Below, in pieces: positions 5,268 through 12,490 of a stretch of DNA of 12,490 bases. Source of the stretch: Alphaproteobacteria bacterium (lineage in GTDB: Bacteria; Pseudomonadota; Alphaproteobacteria; Acetobacterales; Acetobacteraceae). The notes beneath the pieces were generated by a model. That model was given only the letters and a program-made list of their open reading frames with translations. It was not told where the DNA came from and did no database searches. Within the stretch, counting starts at the first letter, position 1; every line of letters begins with the position of its first letter. The translations under genes were made by a program, and so were the position numbers. The DNA lies in NCBI GenBank assembly GCA_013298245.1, contig JAAFHD010000065.1:1-12490 (forward strand). The letters are read 5' to 3'.

Positions 5268-7780
5268 TCCGCCTGCTGCTGGTGCTTCTGACCTGGGCCG
5301 CGACGGCGGGCGCGCAGACCATTCCCGTCGGCGACGGCGCGCTGCGCATCGGCCCGGAAATGGCCATCAACATGACCGCACCGCCGAGTGCCAGCGCGGC
5401 GGAGATACTGCGCGCACCAGGCTTTGCACCGCGTGGCGACACCACGCTCGACCTCGGCTTCACACGCGGCACGGCGGTCTGGTTGCGCGCGCGCATCACC
5501 AACCCAAGTGCGGCGCCGATCGAACGCGTGCTGACGATGATGCCCGCGCCACCACAACTCGCCGAGCTACACATCTTCACCGCCGAAGGACTGCCGCGCG
5601 GCCCGCCGCATCTCGGCGGCCGGCTGCGCCCCGCGGACCAACGCGACGTGCCCGCGGATGCCGCCGCCTTCCTCATCCGCCTCGCCCCCGGCGAGACGGT
5701 CGATCTGCTGTTGCGCAGCGAAAGCCGTGGCCGCGTCGTGATCCGCCCCATCCTGCTGGACCCGCGCGAGCACGCGCTCGGCCTGCTGGACCAGCAATTC
5801 GTGATGCTCGCGGCACTTGGTGGCTCGGTCGTGCTGCTGCTGGTCACACTCGCGCTCTTCGCCATCGACCGCCAACCAACCTTGCTGCTGATGGCGCTGC
5901 GCCTGGCCACGGTGCTGGTGGGCGAGCTTGGCGTTTCCGGCATTCTCGGCCCGACCCTGTGGCCAGACGCTCTCTTCCTGGATGCAATGTTGCCAGCGAT
6001 CGCGCTCAGCACCTCCACCACGCTGCTCGGGTTTTTCATCCTCGCATTCCTGCCCAAGCCCTTCGCCGCACCAACGCGCGCGCCACTGCTTTGGCTGTCG
6101 GTGCTGGCAATGCCGACCATCCTCGGCATGGTCATTGGCTTCTCGGCATCGCAGGTCAGCAACGTGCTGACCTTGATGGTGCTGGGCATCACACTACTTG
6201 GCCTTCTGGCTGCGGCACTGGCGTTGCGCGAAGGCTTCGCCGGCGCGCGCCTGTTGTTGCTCGGCATGCTGTTGCTGTTTGGCGCACTCGTGCTGCGCTT
6301 CGGCGTCGCGCGGGGTGTGATCGAGTGGGATGTGCCGCCCTCCGCCTGGGTCGGGCTGGGATCGGTGATGAACGTCATCCTGCTGGCCGCGATCATGGAT
6401 CGGGGCCTGGCGCTGCGCATGGCGGCGGGTGCCGCGCAAGCACGCGCATTGTCGATCGAAACTGAACTGCGCGCACGCCTGGAACAGGAGGTCGCCGCGC
6501 GCACCACAGCACTCGAAATCGCCAAGCGCGAGGCCGAGCAGGCGAACCACGCCAAGACCGATTTCCTCGCCCGCGTCGGCCATGAACTGCGCACGCCGCT
6601 GCACAGCATCCTGGGCTATGCCGCGCTGATCCGCGCGACGATGCAGGACCGCGAACAGCTCGACCGCCTGCGCGTGGTGGAGGTCAGCGGCCGCCATCTG
6701 CTGGGCCAGATCGAGGACCTGCTGCGCCACGCGCGCGGCGATGAGGATGTGGAGGCGCTATCGATCGCGCCCTTCGATCCAACGGAACTCATCGACCGCA
6801 TGGCGCGCCAAGGCGAAGTGCTCGCAGCACCTTGGAATGTGCGCTTCGTGCTGCATGACGATCAGCCACCTGGCGCGCTGATGCTCGGTGATGCGCGGCG
6901 CATCGAACAGGTCCTGCTCGTGCTGCTGACCAACGCCATGCGCGCTGCACCCGATGGCGAGGTCACATTCCAATGGCACGCCACGCAGGATGCCGATGGC
7001 TGGCGCGTCGATGCCGCCGTCATCGACAATGGCCGCGGCATTCCGCTGGCCGACCAGGCGCGCATTTTCCAACCCTTCGAGCGCGGCGCGGAGGCCGGCG
7101 GCCAAGGGCTTGGCCTCGGCCTACCGATCGCCGCACGCATCCTGGAACGCATGGGCAGCGCCTTCGCCCTCGACAGCACGCCGGGACAGGGCAGCCGCTT
7201 CGCCTTCACGCTGCGCTTAGGTGCTGCGGCGCCAGACGTCGCTACCCCCATCGGGCTGCCCATCGACATCCTGCTGGTGGAGGACGACGCCGACCACGCC
7301 GCATTGCTGAGCGACGCATTGGGCCGCGCCGGGCACCGGCTGCGCCACGCGCCGGATCTCGCCACGGCGCGCTGCGCATTGGTCGAAGCACCGCCCGAAA
7401 TCCTGTTGCTGGATCAGAACCTGCCCGATGGCACAGGCTGGGATTTGCTGGCCGAAGCCCGCATGGCGCCGGAGCGCGTGATCATGGTCTCCGCCAATGA
7501 TGCCGCGCCGCCAGGCGCCCCGCGCCCCGCGCTGTTCCTGCGCAAGCCGCTTGCCATCGATGCGCTGCTGCGCGCCATCGCGGCCACGCATGCTGCCGCC
7601 GTCCTGCCGAACCTGGCCGATGCCGCTGCCGCCGGCGATGTCTTCGCCATTGAAAACTGGCTGCGCGCGGCGCGCGACGGCGCCGCACCGCCCGACACCA
7701 TCGCACGCATTGAGGCCGCACTCGGCCGGCTGGAATTCGACGCGATCGCGCAGTTGGCGCGGGGCGCGCCGCCGGGTTGA
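5264..7780 (+). CDS. Hybrid sensor histidine kinase with 7TMR-DISM sensor
   Basis: This 838-residue membrane kinase has, in order: a signal peptide (1-17), a periplasmic DISMED2-like beta domain (about 20-170), seven hydrophobic helices (near 180-201, 204-228, 240-263, 272-293, 299-321, 327-347, 362-379), a coiled-coil (390-430), HisKA with phospho-acceptor H440 (ARVGHELRTPLHSILGY), HATPase with N557 (LLTNAM), D588 (IDNGRGIP) and the GGQGLGLGLP loop, then a REC domain from about 667 with D717 (LLLDQNLPDG) and K in FLRKPL. The last 60 residues are helical with no histidine, so they are not a phosphotransfer (Hpt) domain. DISM sensors are thought to bind small ligands such as carbohydrates or other exported molecules. 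The GTG start overlaps the regulator stop. Co-location suggests it senses a cue, possibly the RiPP product, and signals to the REC-AraC regulator. Confidence 0.92.
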   Translation: MIRLLLVLLTWAATAGAQTIPVGDGALRIGPEMAINMTAPPSASAAEILRAPGFAPRGDTTLDLGFTRGTAVWLRARITNPSAAPIERVLTMMPAPPQLAELHIFTAEGLPRGPPHLGGRLRPADQRDVPADAAAFLIRLAPGETVDLLLRSESRGRVVIRPILLDPREHALGLLDQQFVMLAALGGSVVLLLVTLALFAIDRQPTLLLMALRLATVLVGELGVSGILGPTLWPDALFLDAMLPAIALSTSTTLLGFFILAFLPKPFAAPTRAPLLWLSVLAMPTILGMVIGFSASQVSNVLTLMVLGITLLGLLAAALALREGFAGARLLLLGMLLLFGALVLRFGVARGVIEWDVPPSAWVGLGSVMNVILLAAIMDRGLALRMAAGAAQARALSIETELRARLEQEVAARTTALEIAKREAEQANHAKTDFLARVGHELRTPLHSILGYAALIRATMQDREQLDRLRVVEVSGRHLLGQIEDLLRHARGDEDVEALSIAPFDPTELIDRMARQGEVLAAPWNVRFVLHDDQPPGALMLGDARRIEQVLLVLLTNAMRAAPDGEVTFQWHATQDADGWRVDAAVIDNGRGIPLADQARIFQPFERGAEAGGQGLGLGLPIAARILERMGSAFALDSTPGQGSRFAFTLRLGAAAPDVATPIGLPIDILLVEDDADHAALLSDALGRAGHRLRHAPDLATARCALVEAPPEILLLDQNLPDGTGWDLLAEARMAPERVIMVSANDAAPPGAPRPALFLRKPLAIDALLRAIAATHAAAVLPNLADAAAAGDVFAIENWLRAARDGAAPPDTIARIEAALGRLEFDAIAQLARGAPPG

Positions 7781-7781
7781 A

Positions 7782-8864
7782 TCAGGCCGCCTGCCGGCGT
7801 TGCCGGACAGCGACGCGCGACACGCCCGGATAGGCCTTCGCGCGCAATTCGCCATCGCCATCGAAGCCCAGCTTGAATTGCAGGATGTAGCGCATCAGCA
7901 CGGGCAGCATTTCTGCGCTGGCGTGCCGATGCGGCGCACCGGTGATGGGGCGGATGTCATGGCACCAGCCATTCCAACCCAGCAGCGCGGGCGCAACCTC
8001 CGGGCGGCACAGGCGAACGCGCACCATCCAGTCGATGATCGCATGCAGCCGCGCCAGTTTCTCCGCCGCCGGTGCAAAGGGCCAGATCGGAATCGGCAGG
8101 CCGACGCGCGGCGCGCGATCGGCGTAGAAATCCAGCGTGACATGCAGCGCGGGTTCGAAACCCTCATGCACCGCGGCCGCGTGCAGCAGGCGCTCGCTCG
8201 CCTCCACGCCCCAGATTTCGCGCAGCGCCAGGGCCAGTTCCGCCGCCGGCCAGCCGAAGGTGCGCAGGCGCAGCGGCAGGCCCTCGCGGCCGGTCATGAC
8301 GCCGATGGTGGGCACGGTGACGCCGGCCGGGCGCTGACGGTCCAGCCGTGCGACGGCTTCGCGGATGACCGGCGGCGTGGGTTCGCCGCAGACCAGGCGG
8401 TAGGCGTTGTCGGTCTCCTGCACCAGGTTTTCCGCGTGCTTGGCGGGGCATTCCAGCAGCAGGCAGGGTTCGGGGCGCGGGCCTTCCATCGCGGCGCGGT
8501 CGAATTCCAGCCACAGCCGCGCATCCAGCGGGCTGCCGCGCATGCCGAATTCGCGGAGCTGTTGCGCCATGCGCCGCGCCAGTTGCCAGGCCGGCAACGG
8601 CCTCAGATCGGGCGCCACATCGTGCTCCGGCACGGCACCGGCCAACACGTCGAAATCAGCGGGCACGGCGGGCGCAGCGGCGGTGGAAAAATCGATCGGC
8701 GCGGCGGTGTCATGCAGCCGCACCTCGAAGCCGAAATCGAGCGACGGCAACCGCCGCGCCAGCGACAGCATCGCCGGCCGCGCGGCCGCCGGCACCAGCT
8801 CCTGCGGCACCAGATTGAGAATAAGGTCGAGGTCGTGCCCCGTGGTCCAACTTGGCAAATGCAT
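7782..8864 (-). CDS. Conserved-looking protein of unknown function in the NHLP locus
   Basis: This 360-residue cytoplasmic protein has no signal peptide or membrane helix and no catalytic motif I can name. Visible landmarks are HDLDLILNLVPQEL near the N-terminus, LWLEFDRA in the middle, VPTIGVMTGREGLPLRLRTF, then LHVTLDFYADRAPRVGLPIPI, a helical stretch (LHAIIDWMVRVRLC) and ELRAKAYPGVSRV near the end. From memory this order (WLEFD, a GVM..R strand, PR.GL, KAY..V) recalls uncharacterised proteins found beside RiPP and NHLP clusters; I cannot confirm it here. The ATG at 8864 is preferred; the frame stays open to a GTG at 8981, which would give 399 residues but overlap the divergent precursor start. 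No convincing Shine-Dalgarno was seen for either. It ends one base from the convergent kinase stop with no terminator between them. Confidence 0.75.
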   Translation of the reverse strand: MHLPSWTTGHDLDLILNLVPQELVPAAARPAMLSLARRLPSLDFGFEVRLHDTAAPIDFSTAAAPAVPADFDVLAGAVPEHDVAPDLRPLPAWQLARRMAQQLREFGMRGSPLDARLWLEFDRAAMEGPRPEPCLLLECPAKHAENLVQETDNAYRLVCGEPTPPVIREAVARLDRQRPAGVTVPTIGVMTGREGLPLRLRTFGWPAAELALALREIWGVEASERLLHAAAVHEGFEPALHVTLDFYADRAPRVGLPIPIWPFAPAAEKLARLHAIIDWMVRVRLCRPEVAPALLGWNGWCHDIRPITGAPHRHASAEMLPVLMRYILQFKLGFDGDGELRAKAYPGVSRVAVRQRRQAA

Positions 8865-8974
8865 GCGCACACCATGCAGCGCCGCCGTGTCGCATGCAGC
8901 CGCGATCACGCGCGGCGAAAAAATCCACCGCCACAGCGAAAGCCGCGGGTGTGCGCGCTGTGCATGCTGTGTGC
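8865..8974. promoter_or_regulatory. Divergent control region before precursor 2/export operon
   Basis: This 110-base region lies between the - strand unknown gene and the + strand precursor-HlyD-ABC operon. I see no clear -35/-10 pair in either direction. It does hold a direct repeat CATGCAGC (8873-8880 and 8893-8900, exactly 20 bases apart), an inverted repeat GCCGCG/CGCGGC (8899-8904 and 8911-8916), an A6 run (8918-8923) and a repeated TGTGCATG (8959-8966 and 8970-8977), whose second copy includes the start codon. The 20-base phasing would suit an AraC-type regulator on one face of the helix, but this is inference. Confidence 0.35.
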
Positions 8975-9262
8975 ATGTCACACCCCAGCGATGGCGCCGC
9001 CGTCGACATCCGCAGCCTGGTCGCGCGCGCCTGGAGCGACCCGGCCTTCAAGCGCAGGCTGGTCGATGACCCGGTGGGCACGCTGGCGGCCGCTGGCATC
9101 CATGTGCCGTCGGGCGTGATGATCAGCGTGCACGAAAGCAGTGCCACGCATCGCCACCTGGTGCTGCCGCCGCCACCCGACGGCGTGCTGACCGACCAGG
9201 AACTGGATCGCGTCGCCGGCGGTGTTGGCGCATTGCCGCCGATGATCGCGTATCTGCTGTGA
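8975..9262 (+). CDS. Second NHLP-leader peptide with short hydrophobic core
   Basis: This 95-residue peptide is clearly homologous to the precursor encoded at 3940-4344 across the leader: VARAWSDPAFKRRLVDDP (16-33), GIHVPSGVMISVHESS (41-56), HLVLPPPPDG (61-70), LTDQELDRVAGG (72-83). After Gly-Gly (82-83) only twelve residues remain, VGALPPMIAYLL, with no Cys, Ser or Thr, so YcaO chemistry cannot act on it. It could be a signal peptide, a decoy or regulatory leader, a substrate of another enzyme, or a degenerate precursor. The ATG at 8975 was chosen because the leader homology starts soon after; in-frame GTG codons at 8951, 8960 and 8969 are alternatives, and none has a good Shine-Dalgarno. 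Its TGA overlaps the GTG of the HlyD-like gene by four bases, so export genes are translationally coupled to it. Confidence 0.85.
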   Translation: MSHPSDGAAVDIRSLVARAWSDPAFKRRLVDDPVGTLAAAGIHVPSGVMISVHESSATHRHLVLPPPPDGVLTDQELDRVAGGVGALPPMIAYLL

Positions 9263-10503
9263 GCGGCACGGCGCCCCGCCGGCCCGAAGCCGGCGAACAG
9301 CTGGACGCGCTGGTGCGCGTGACGCCGCCGCGCGCATGGGTGGCGCTGGCCGCCGTGCTGGTGATGCTGGGTGCGGTGCTGGTGTGGTCATGGGCCGGTC
9401 GCGTGCCGACCACCGTGCGCGGCCCGGGCCTTCTGCTGGCCGAGGGCGGGCTGCTGCACGAAGCCGTCACCGAGGGCACCGGCATGGTGGAGGTGGTGCT
9501 GGCCGATCTTGGCACGCGCGTGCAGGCGGGCCAGGTGATCGCACGCATCACGCAGCCGGAATTGCAGCAGCAGATCACGCTGGCCGGCGAGGTGGTGGCC
9601 GAGCGCGAGGTGGATCTGCAACGCATCCGCGGCTTCGCCGATGAAACGCTGAACCGCCAGCGCATGGCGATGGCCGAACGCCGCGCGGCGATGGGCGCCA
9701 TCATGACCGCGGCGCGCGAGCGCGAGGCGCAGCTGGCGCGCCGCCTGGCGGAGACGGAGGCGCTGCTGGCGCAGGGCATCGCCACGCGCCCGGCCGCATT
9801 GGCAGCGCGCAGTGCGGCGAACCAGGCCTCGCAGGAAGTGGCGGATGCGCGCAACACGCTGGCGCAGCTGGACCTGCAATTGCTGGAATTGACCGGCCAG
9901 GGGCAGCAGCGCGTCAGCGATGCGGAGCGCGCGCTGGCCGATGCGCGACGGCGCGTGGAGGAGCTGGCGCTGCGCCTGGAACGCCAGCGCGAAGTGCGCG
10001 CACCGGCCGCCGGGCGCGTGACGGAAATCCGCGCGCCGCGTGGTGCCACGGTGCGCCCGGGCACCGTGCTGCTGGCGCTGGAGGATGGCGCGGAACGGCT
10101 TGAACTCGTGCTGTTCATCCCGCCGCGCGACGGCCGGCGCGTACGGCCTGGCATGCCCGTGCGCGTCTCGCCCGCCACCGCGCGCTGGGAGGAATTCGGC
10201 GCCATGCTGGGCGAGGTTTCATCCGTCTCCGAGTTTCCCGCCACGCGCGAGGGCATGGCCGCCATTCTGCGCAATGACACGCTGGTGCAGAATTTCACGC
10301 GTGACGGACCGGCCTATCTGGCGCGTGTGCGGCTGCTGCCCGATACCGCGACAGTCAGCGGGCATCGCTGGACTTCCGCGCGCGGGGCGGAAGCGGCGGT
10401 GGCCGCGGGCACATTGGCTGATGCGACGGTGCGCGTGCGCGAACAGCCACCCATCACGCTGGCGCTGCCGCTGCTGCGAGAGCTGCTGGGCTTTGACTTC
10501 TGA
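9259..10503 (+). CDS. NHLM-type HlyD-like membrane fusion/secretion protein
   Basis: This 414-residue protein is the periplasmic adaptor that pairs with peptidase-containing ABC exporters in NHLP systems. After a short cytoplasmic tail comes one membrane helix (about 25-46), then the first half of a lipoyl domain (VTEGTGMVEVVLADLGTRVQAGQVIARI, about 70-97), a long alpha-helical hairpin rich in Arg, Glu, Ala and Leu (about 100-245), and the second lipoyl half with APAAGRVTEIRAPRGATVRPG (about 248-268), followed by a beta-barrel region up to about 400. It uses a GTG start at 9259 within the stop of the precursor (GTGA) and has no separate ribosome site. Four bases separate its stop from the exporter start. 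The family assignment is strong; which peptide it exports, or whether it takes both, is inferred. Confidence 0.92.
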   Translation: MSGTAPRRPEAGEQLDALVRVTPPRAWVALAAVLVMLGAVLVWSWAGRVPTTVRGPGLLLAEGGLLHEAVTEGTGMVEVVLADLGTRVQAGQVIARITQPELQQQITLAGEVVAEREVDLQRIRGFADETLNRQRMAMAERRAAMGAIMTAAREREAQLARRLAETEALLAQGIATRPAALAARSAANQASQEVADARNTLAQLDLQLLELTGQGQQRVSDAERALADARRRVEELALRLERQREVRAPAAGRVTEIRAPRGATVRPGTVLLALEDGAERLELVLFIPPRDGRRVRPGMPVRVSPATARWEEFGAMLGEVSSVSEFPATREGMAAILRNDTLVQNFTRDGPAYLARVRLLPDTATVSGHRWTSARGAEAAVAAGTLADATVRVREQPPITLALPLLRELLGFDF

Positions 10504-10507
10504 CGCC

Positions 10508-12490
10508 GTGACACCCACCCCCGCCAGCTTCGAACAGCCCGCCAGCGGCAGGCGGCAACGCGTGCCGACCATCCTGCAAATGGAGGCGACCGAGTGCGGC
10601 GCGGCGTGTCTTGCGATGGTGCTGGCGCATCACGGCCGCTGGGTGCCGCTGGAGCAGTTGCGTCAGGATTGCGGTGTCTCCCGCGATGGATCGCGCGCGT
10701 TGAACCTGTTGCGCGCGGCGCGTGCGCATGGCCTGCATGCGCAGGGTTTTCGCAAATCCATCGATGAGCTGTCAGGGCTGCGGCTGCCGCTGATCCTGTT
10801 CTGGAACTTCAACCATTTCGTGGTGCTGGAGGGCATCGACACCAAGCGCGCCTGGATCAACGACCCCGCCAATGGCCCGTGTGAAGTGCCGCTGGAGGAA
10901 TTCGGCCGCGCCTTCAGCGGTATCAGCCTGGCCTTCATCCCCGGTCCTGAATTCCGTCGCGAAGGTGCTGCGCCGGCGCTGGTCGCGCCGCTGCTGGCGC
11001 GCTTGCGCGGTGACCGCACGACCATGATCTTTCTGCTGCTGGTGACACTCGCGCTGATCCTACCCGGGCTTGCGGTGCCGGCGCTGACGCAGCTTTTCGT
11101 CGACCGTGTCCTGGCGCAATCGCAGCGCGATTGGCTGGTGCCCATCCTGCTCGGCCTTGGGCTGTCGGCGCTGCTGCGTGGCATGCTGGGCTGGATGCAG
11201 CAGGCGCAGCTGGCGCGGCTGGAATTGAAGCTGGCGGCGGGCGGCGGTGCTGGGTTCCTCGCGCATATGCTGTCCCTGCCGATCGCGTTTTTCGCGCAGC
11301 GCCACAGCGGCGAACTGGCCTTCCGCATGGGCGGTAACAACCGCGTGGCGGAGCTGCTGGCGGGCCAGCTGGCGACGAGCGCGATCGGGCTGTTCAGCAT
11401 GGTGTTCTTTGCCGCGCTGATGCTGCTGTTTGACCCGCTGATGACGGCGGTGGCCATCGCCGCCGCCGCGCTGAACCTGGCTGCGCTGATGCTGGTGGAC
11501 CGCATGCGCGCCGATGGTAGCCGCAGGCTTTTGCGCGAACAGGGCGCGTTGCTCGCCGTCTCCGTCACTGGTGTGCGGCTGATCGAAACGCTCAAGGCGA
11601 GCGGCACCGAGGATGATTTCTTCCGCCGCTGGGCCGGCGTGCAGGCGCGCTATCTGACCGCGATGCAGGAGCTGCAGGTCGCGTCACTGATGCTGGGCGC
11701 GATGCCGGCATTGCTCACCGCGCTGGGCACGGCGGCGGTGCTGGGCATCGGCGCCTGGCGCGTGACGGAAGGGGCGATGACATTGGGCGGCATCATCGCC
11801 TTCCAATCGCTGATGGCGAGCTTCATGCAGCCGGTCGATGGCCTGGTGCGGCTGGGCACCAACCTGCAGACATTGCGCGCCGATGTGGCGCGGCTGGATG
11901 ATGTGCGGCGCTACCCGGCAGCACCCGCAGCGCCCGCCTTGCGTGAGGCGCCGCAGCCGCTTGGCGGCATGGTCGAATTGCGCGACGTCACCTTCGGCTA
12001 CAGCCCGCTGGATGCGCCACTGCTGGAGGGGTTTTCGCTGCGCCTCGCGCCTGGCAGCCGCATTGCGCTGGTCGGTGGTTCGGGCAGTGGCAAGTCCACC
12101 GTGGCGCGCCTGGTGGCTGGCTTGCACCAACCATGGTCAGGCGAAATTCTGCTCGATGGCCGACCGCTGCGCGACATTCCGGCGGAACGCCTGGCGGCGT
12201 CCATCGCGACGGTGGACCAGGACATTTTCCTGTTCGAAGGCAGCCTGCGGGACAACATCGCGCTGTGGGATGCAACGCTGGCGGAGACCGAGCTGCTGGC
12301 CGCGCTGCGCGATGCCGCGATCCTGGATGTGGTGGATGCACGGCCCGGCCGGCTGGACGCCGCGGTGGCCGAAGGCGGGCGCAATTTCAGCGGCGGCCAG
12401 CGCCAGCGGCTGGAGATCGCGCGCGCGCTTGCGACCAACCCCAGCGTGCTGATCCTGGACGAAGCCACCTCTGCGCTCGACCCGCTGGTG
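10508..12490 (+). CDS. NHLM-type peptidase C39/ABC exporter, 3'-truncated by window
   Basis: This peptidase-containing ABC transporter cuts leader peptides after Gly-Gly and exports the core. The 661 visible residues start at a GTG four bases after the HlyD gene. The C39 peptidase domain (about 15-145) shows LQMEATECGAACLAMVL with catalytic C30, H103 (NFNHFVVLEG) and D119 (WINDPANGP), so it looks active. The transmembrane domain follows (about 165-440, several hydrophobic helices). The ATPase domain (about 485 on) has Walker A GGSGSGKST with K529, Q-loop VDQDIFLFEG, signature FSGGQRQRLE (627-636) and Walker B VLILDEATSALD (D651/E652). The frame remains open at the right edge just after the D-loop, so the H-loop and roughly the last 60 residues are missing. 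In NHLP loci a second ABC protein often follows; it would lie outside the window. Confidence 0.95.
   Translation, partial: MTPTPASFEQPASGRRQRVPTILQMEATECGAACLAMVLAHHGRWVPLEQLRQDCGVSRDGSRALNLLRAARAHGLHAQGFRKSIDELSGLRLPLILFWNFNHFVVLEGIDTKRAWINDPANGPCEVPLEEFGRAFSGISLAFIPGPEFRREGAAPALVAPLLARLRGDRTTMIFLLLVTLALILPGLAVPALTQLFVDRVLAQSQRDWLVPILLGLGLSALLRGMLGWMQQAQLARLELKLAAGGGAGFLAHMLSLPIAFFAQRHSGELAFRMGGNNRVAELLAGQLATSAIGLFSMVFFAALMLLFDPLMTAVAIAAAALNLAALMLVDRMRADGSRRLLREQGALLAVSVTGVRLIETLKASGTEDDFFRRWAGVQARYLTAMQELQVASLMLGAMPALLTALGTAAVLGIGAWRVTEGAMTLGGIIAFQSLMASFMQPVDGLVRLGTNLQTLRADVARLDDVRRYPAAPAAPALREAPQPLGGMVELRDVTFGYSPLDAPLLEGFSLRLAPGSRIALVGGSGSGKSTVARLVAGLHQPWSGEILLDGRPLRDIPAERLAASIATVDQDIFLFEGSLRDNIALWDATLAETELLAALRDAAILDVVDARPGRLDAAVAEGGRNFSGGQRQRLEIARALATNPSVLILDEATSALDPLV

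Noticed and set aside
5161..6609. 482-residue open frame on the - strand opposite the kinase
   Set aside because: The sequence is Ser/Arg/Ala-rich and low in structure, typical of the antisense of a GC-rich gene; the + strand kinase has clear domains throughout.
8865..8981. N-terminal extension of the unknown - strand gene to a GTG at 8981
   Set aside because: It would overlap the start of the divergent precursor and leave no promoter space; the 39 added residues show no clear conserved pattern. It cannot be excluded from sequence alone.
9123..10298. 391-residue open frame on the - strand opposite the HlyD-like gene
   Set aside because: Its composition is dominated by Ser, Arg and Ala, with no recognisable motif, and it lies fully under a well-supported gene.
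1..12490. tRNA, rRNA, CRISPR array, insertion sequence or transposase
   Set aside because: None seen on either strand; all sizeable gaps are short intergenic regions, and no spaced repeat array or transposase motif was found.

Overview
The window is a high-GC (by eye well above 60%) bacterial segment that is almost entirely coding. It carries a RiPP (ribosomally made, post-translationally modified peptide) locus of the NHLP type, in which the precursors have nitrile-hydratase-like leader peptides, combined with azole/azoline-forming (TOMM) chemistry. GC content, codon use and the style of the hybrid kinase suggest an alphaproteobacterium, perhaps Acetobacteraceae/Rhodospirillales. That placement is inferred, because the window holds no rRNA or other marker gene.

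Left block, + strand, 1-3935: the 3' part of a fused E1-like/YcaO cyclodehydratase runs in from the left edge. A SagB-type FMN dehydrogenase follows and overlaps it (TGATG). Then come two small secreted proteins that share an N-terminal/C-terminal cysteine layout. The block ends in two back-to-back hairpins that can terminate transcription from both sides.

Central block, 3940-7780: an NHLP precursor with a Ser/Thr/Cys-rich core is encoded on the - strand, converging on the modification genes. Across a 146-base divergent region lies a two-component system on the + strand: a REC-AraC-type response regulator overlapping a hybrid histidine kinase with a 7TMR-DISM sensor. This pair is the obvious candidate regulator of the cluster.

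Right block, 7782-12490: a - strand gene of unknown function ends one base from the kinase stop. Divergent from it is a second operon: a second NHLP precursor, whose 12-residue core has no Ser, Thr or Cys, then an HlyD-like secretion protein of the NHLM type, then a C39-peptidase/ABC exporter that runs off the right edge. Precursor, HlyD protein and exporter are packed with overlaps or a 4-base gap.

Proposed working model (inference): the first precursor is bound by its leader. Some Cys/Ser/Thr residues of its core are cyclised by the YcaO protein and may be oxidised to azoles by the SagB enzyme. The C39 domain cuts after Gly-Gly while the HlyD/ABC complex exports the core. The small secreted proteins, the unknown - strand protein and the second precursor are the least explained parts.
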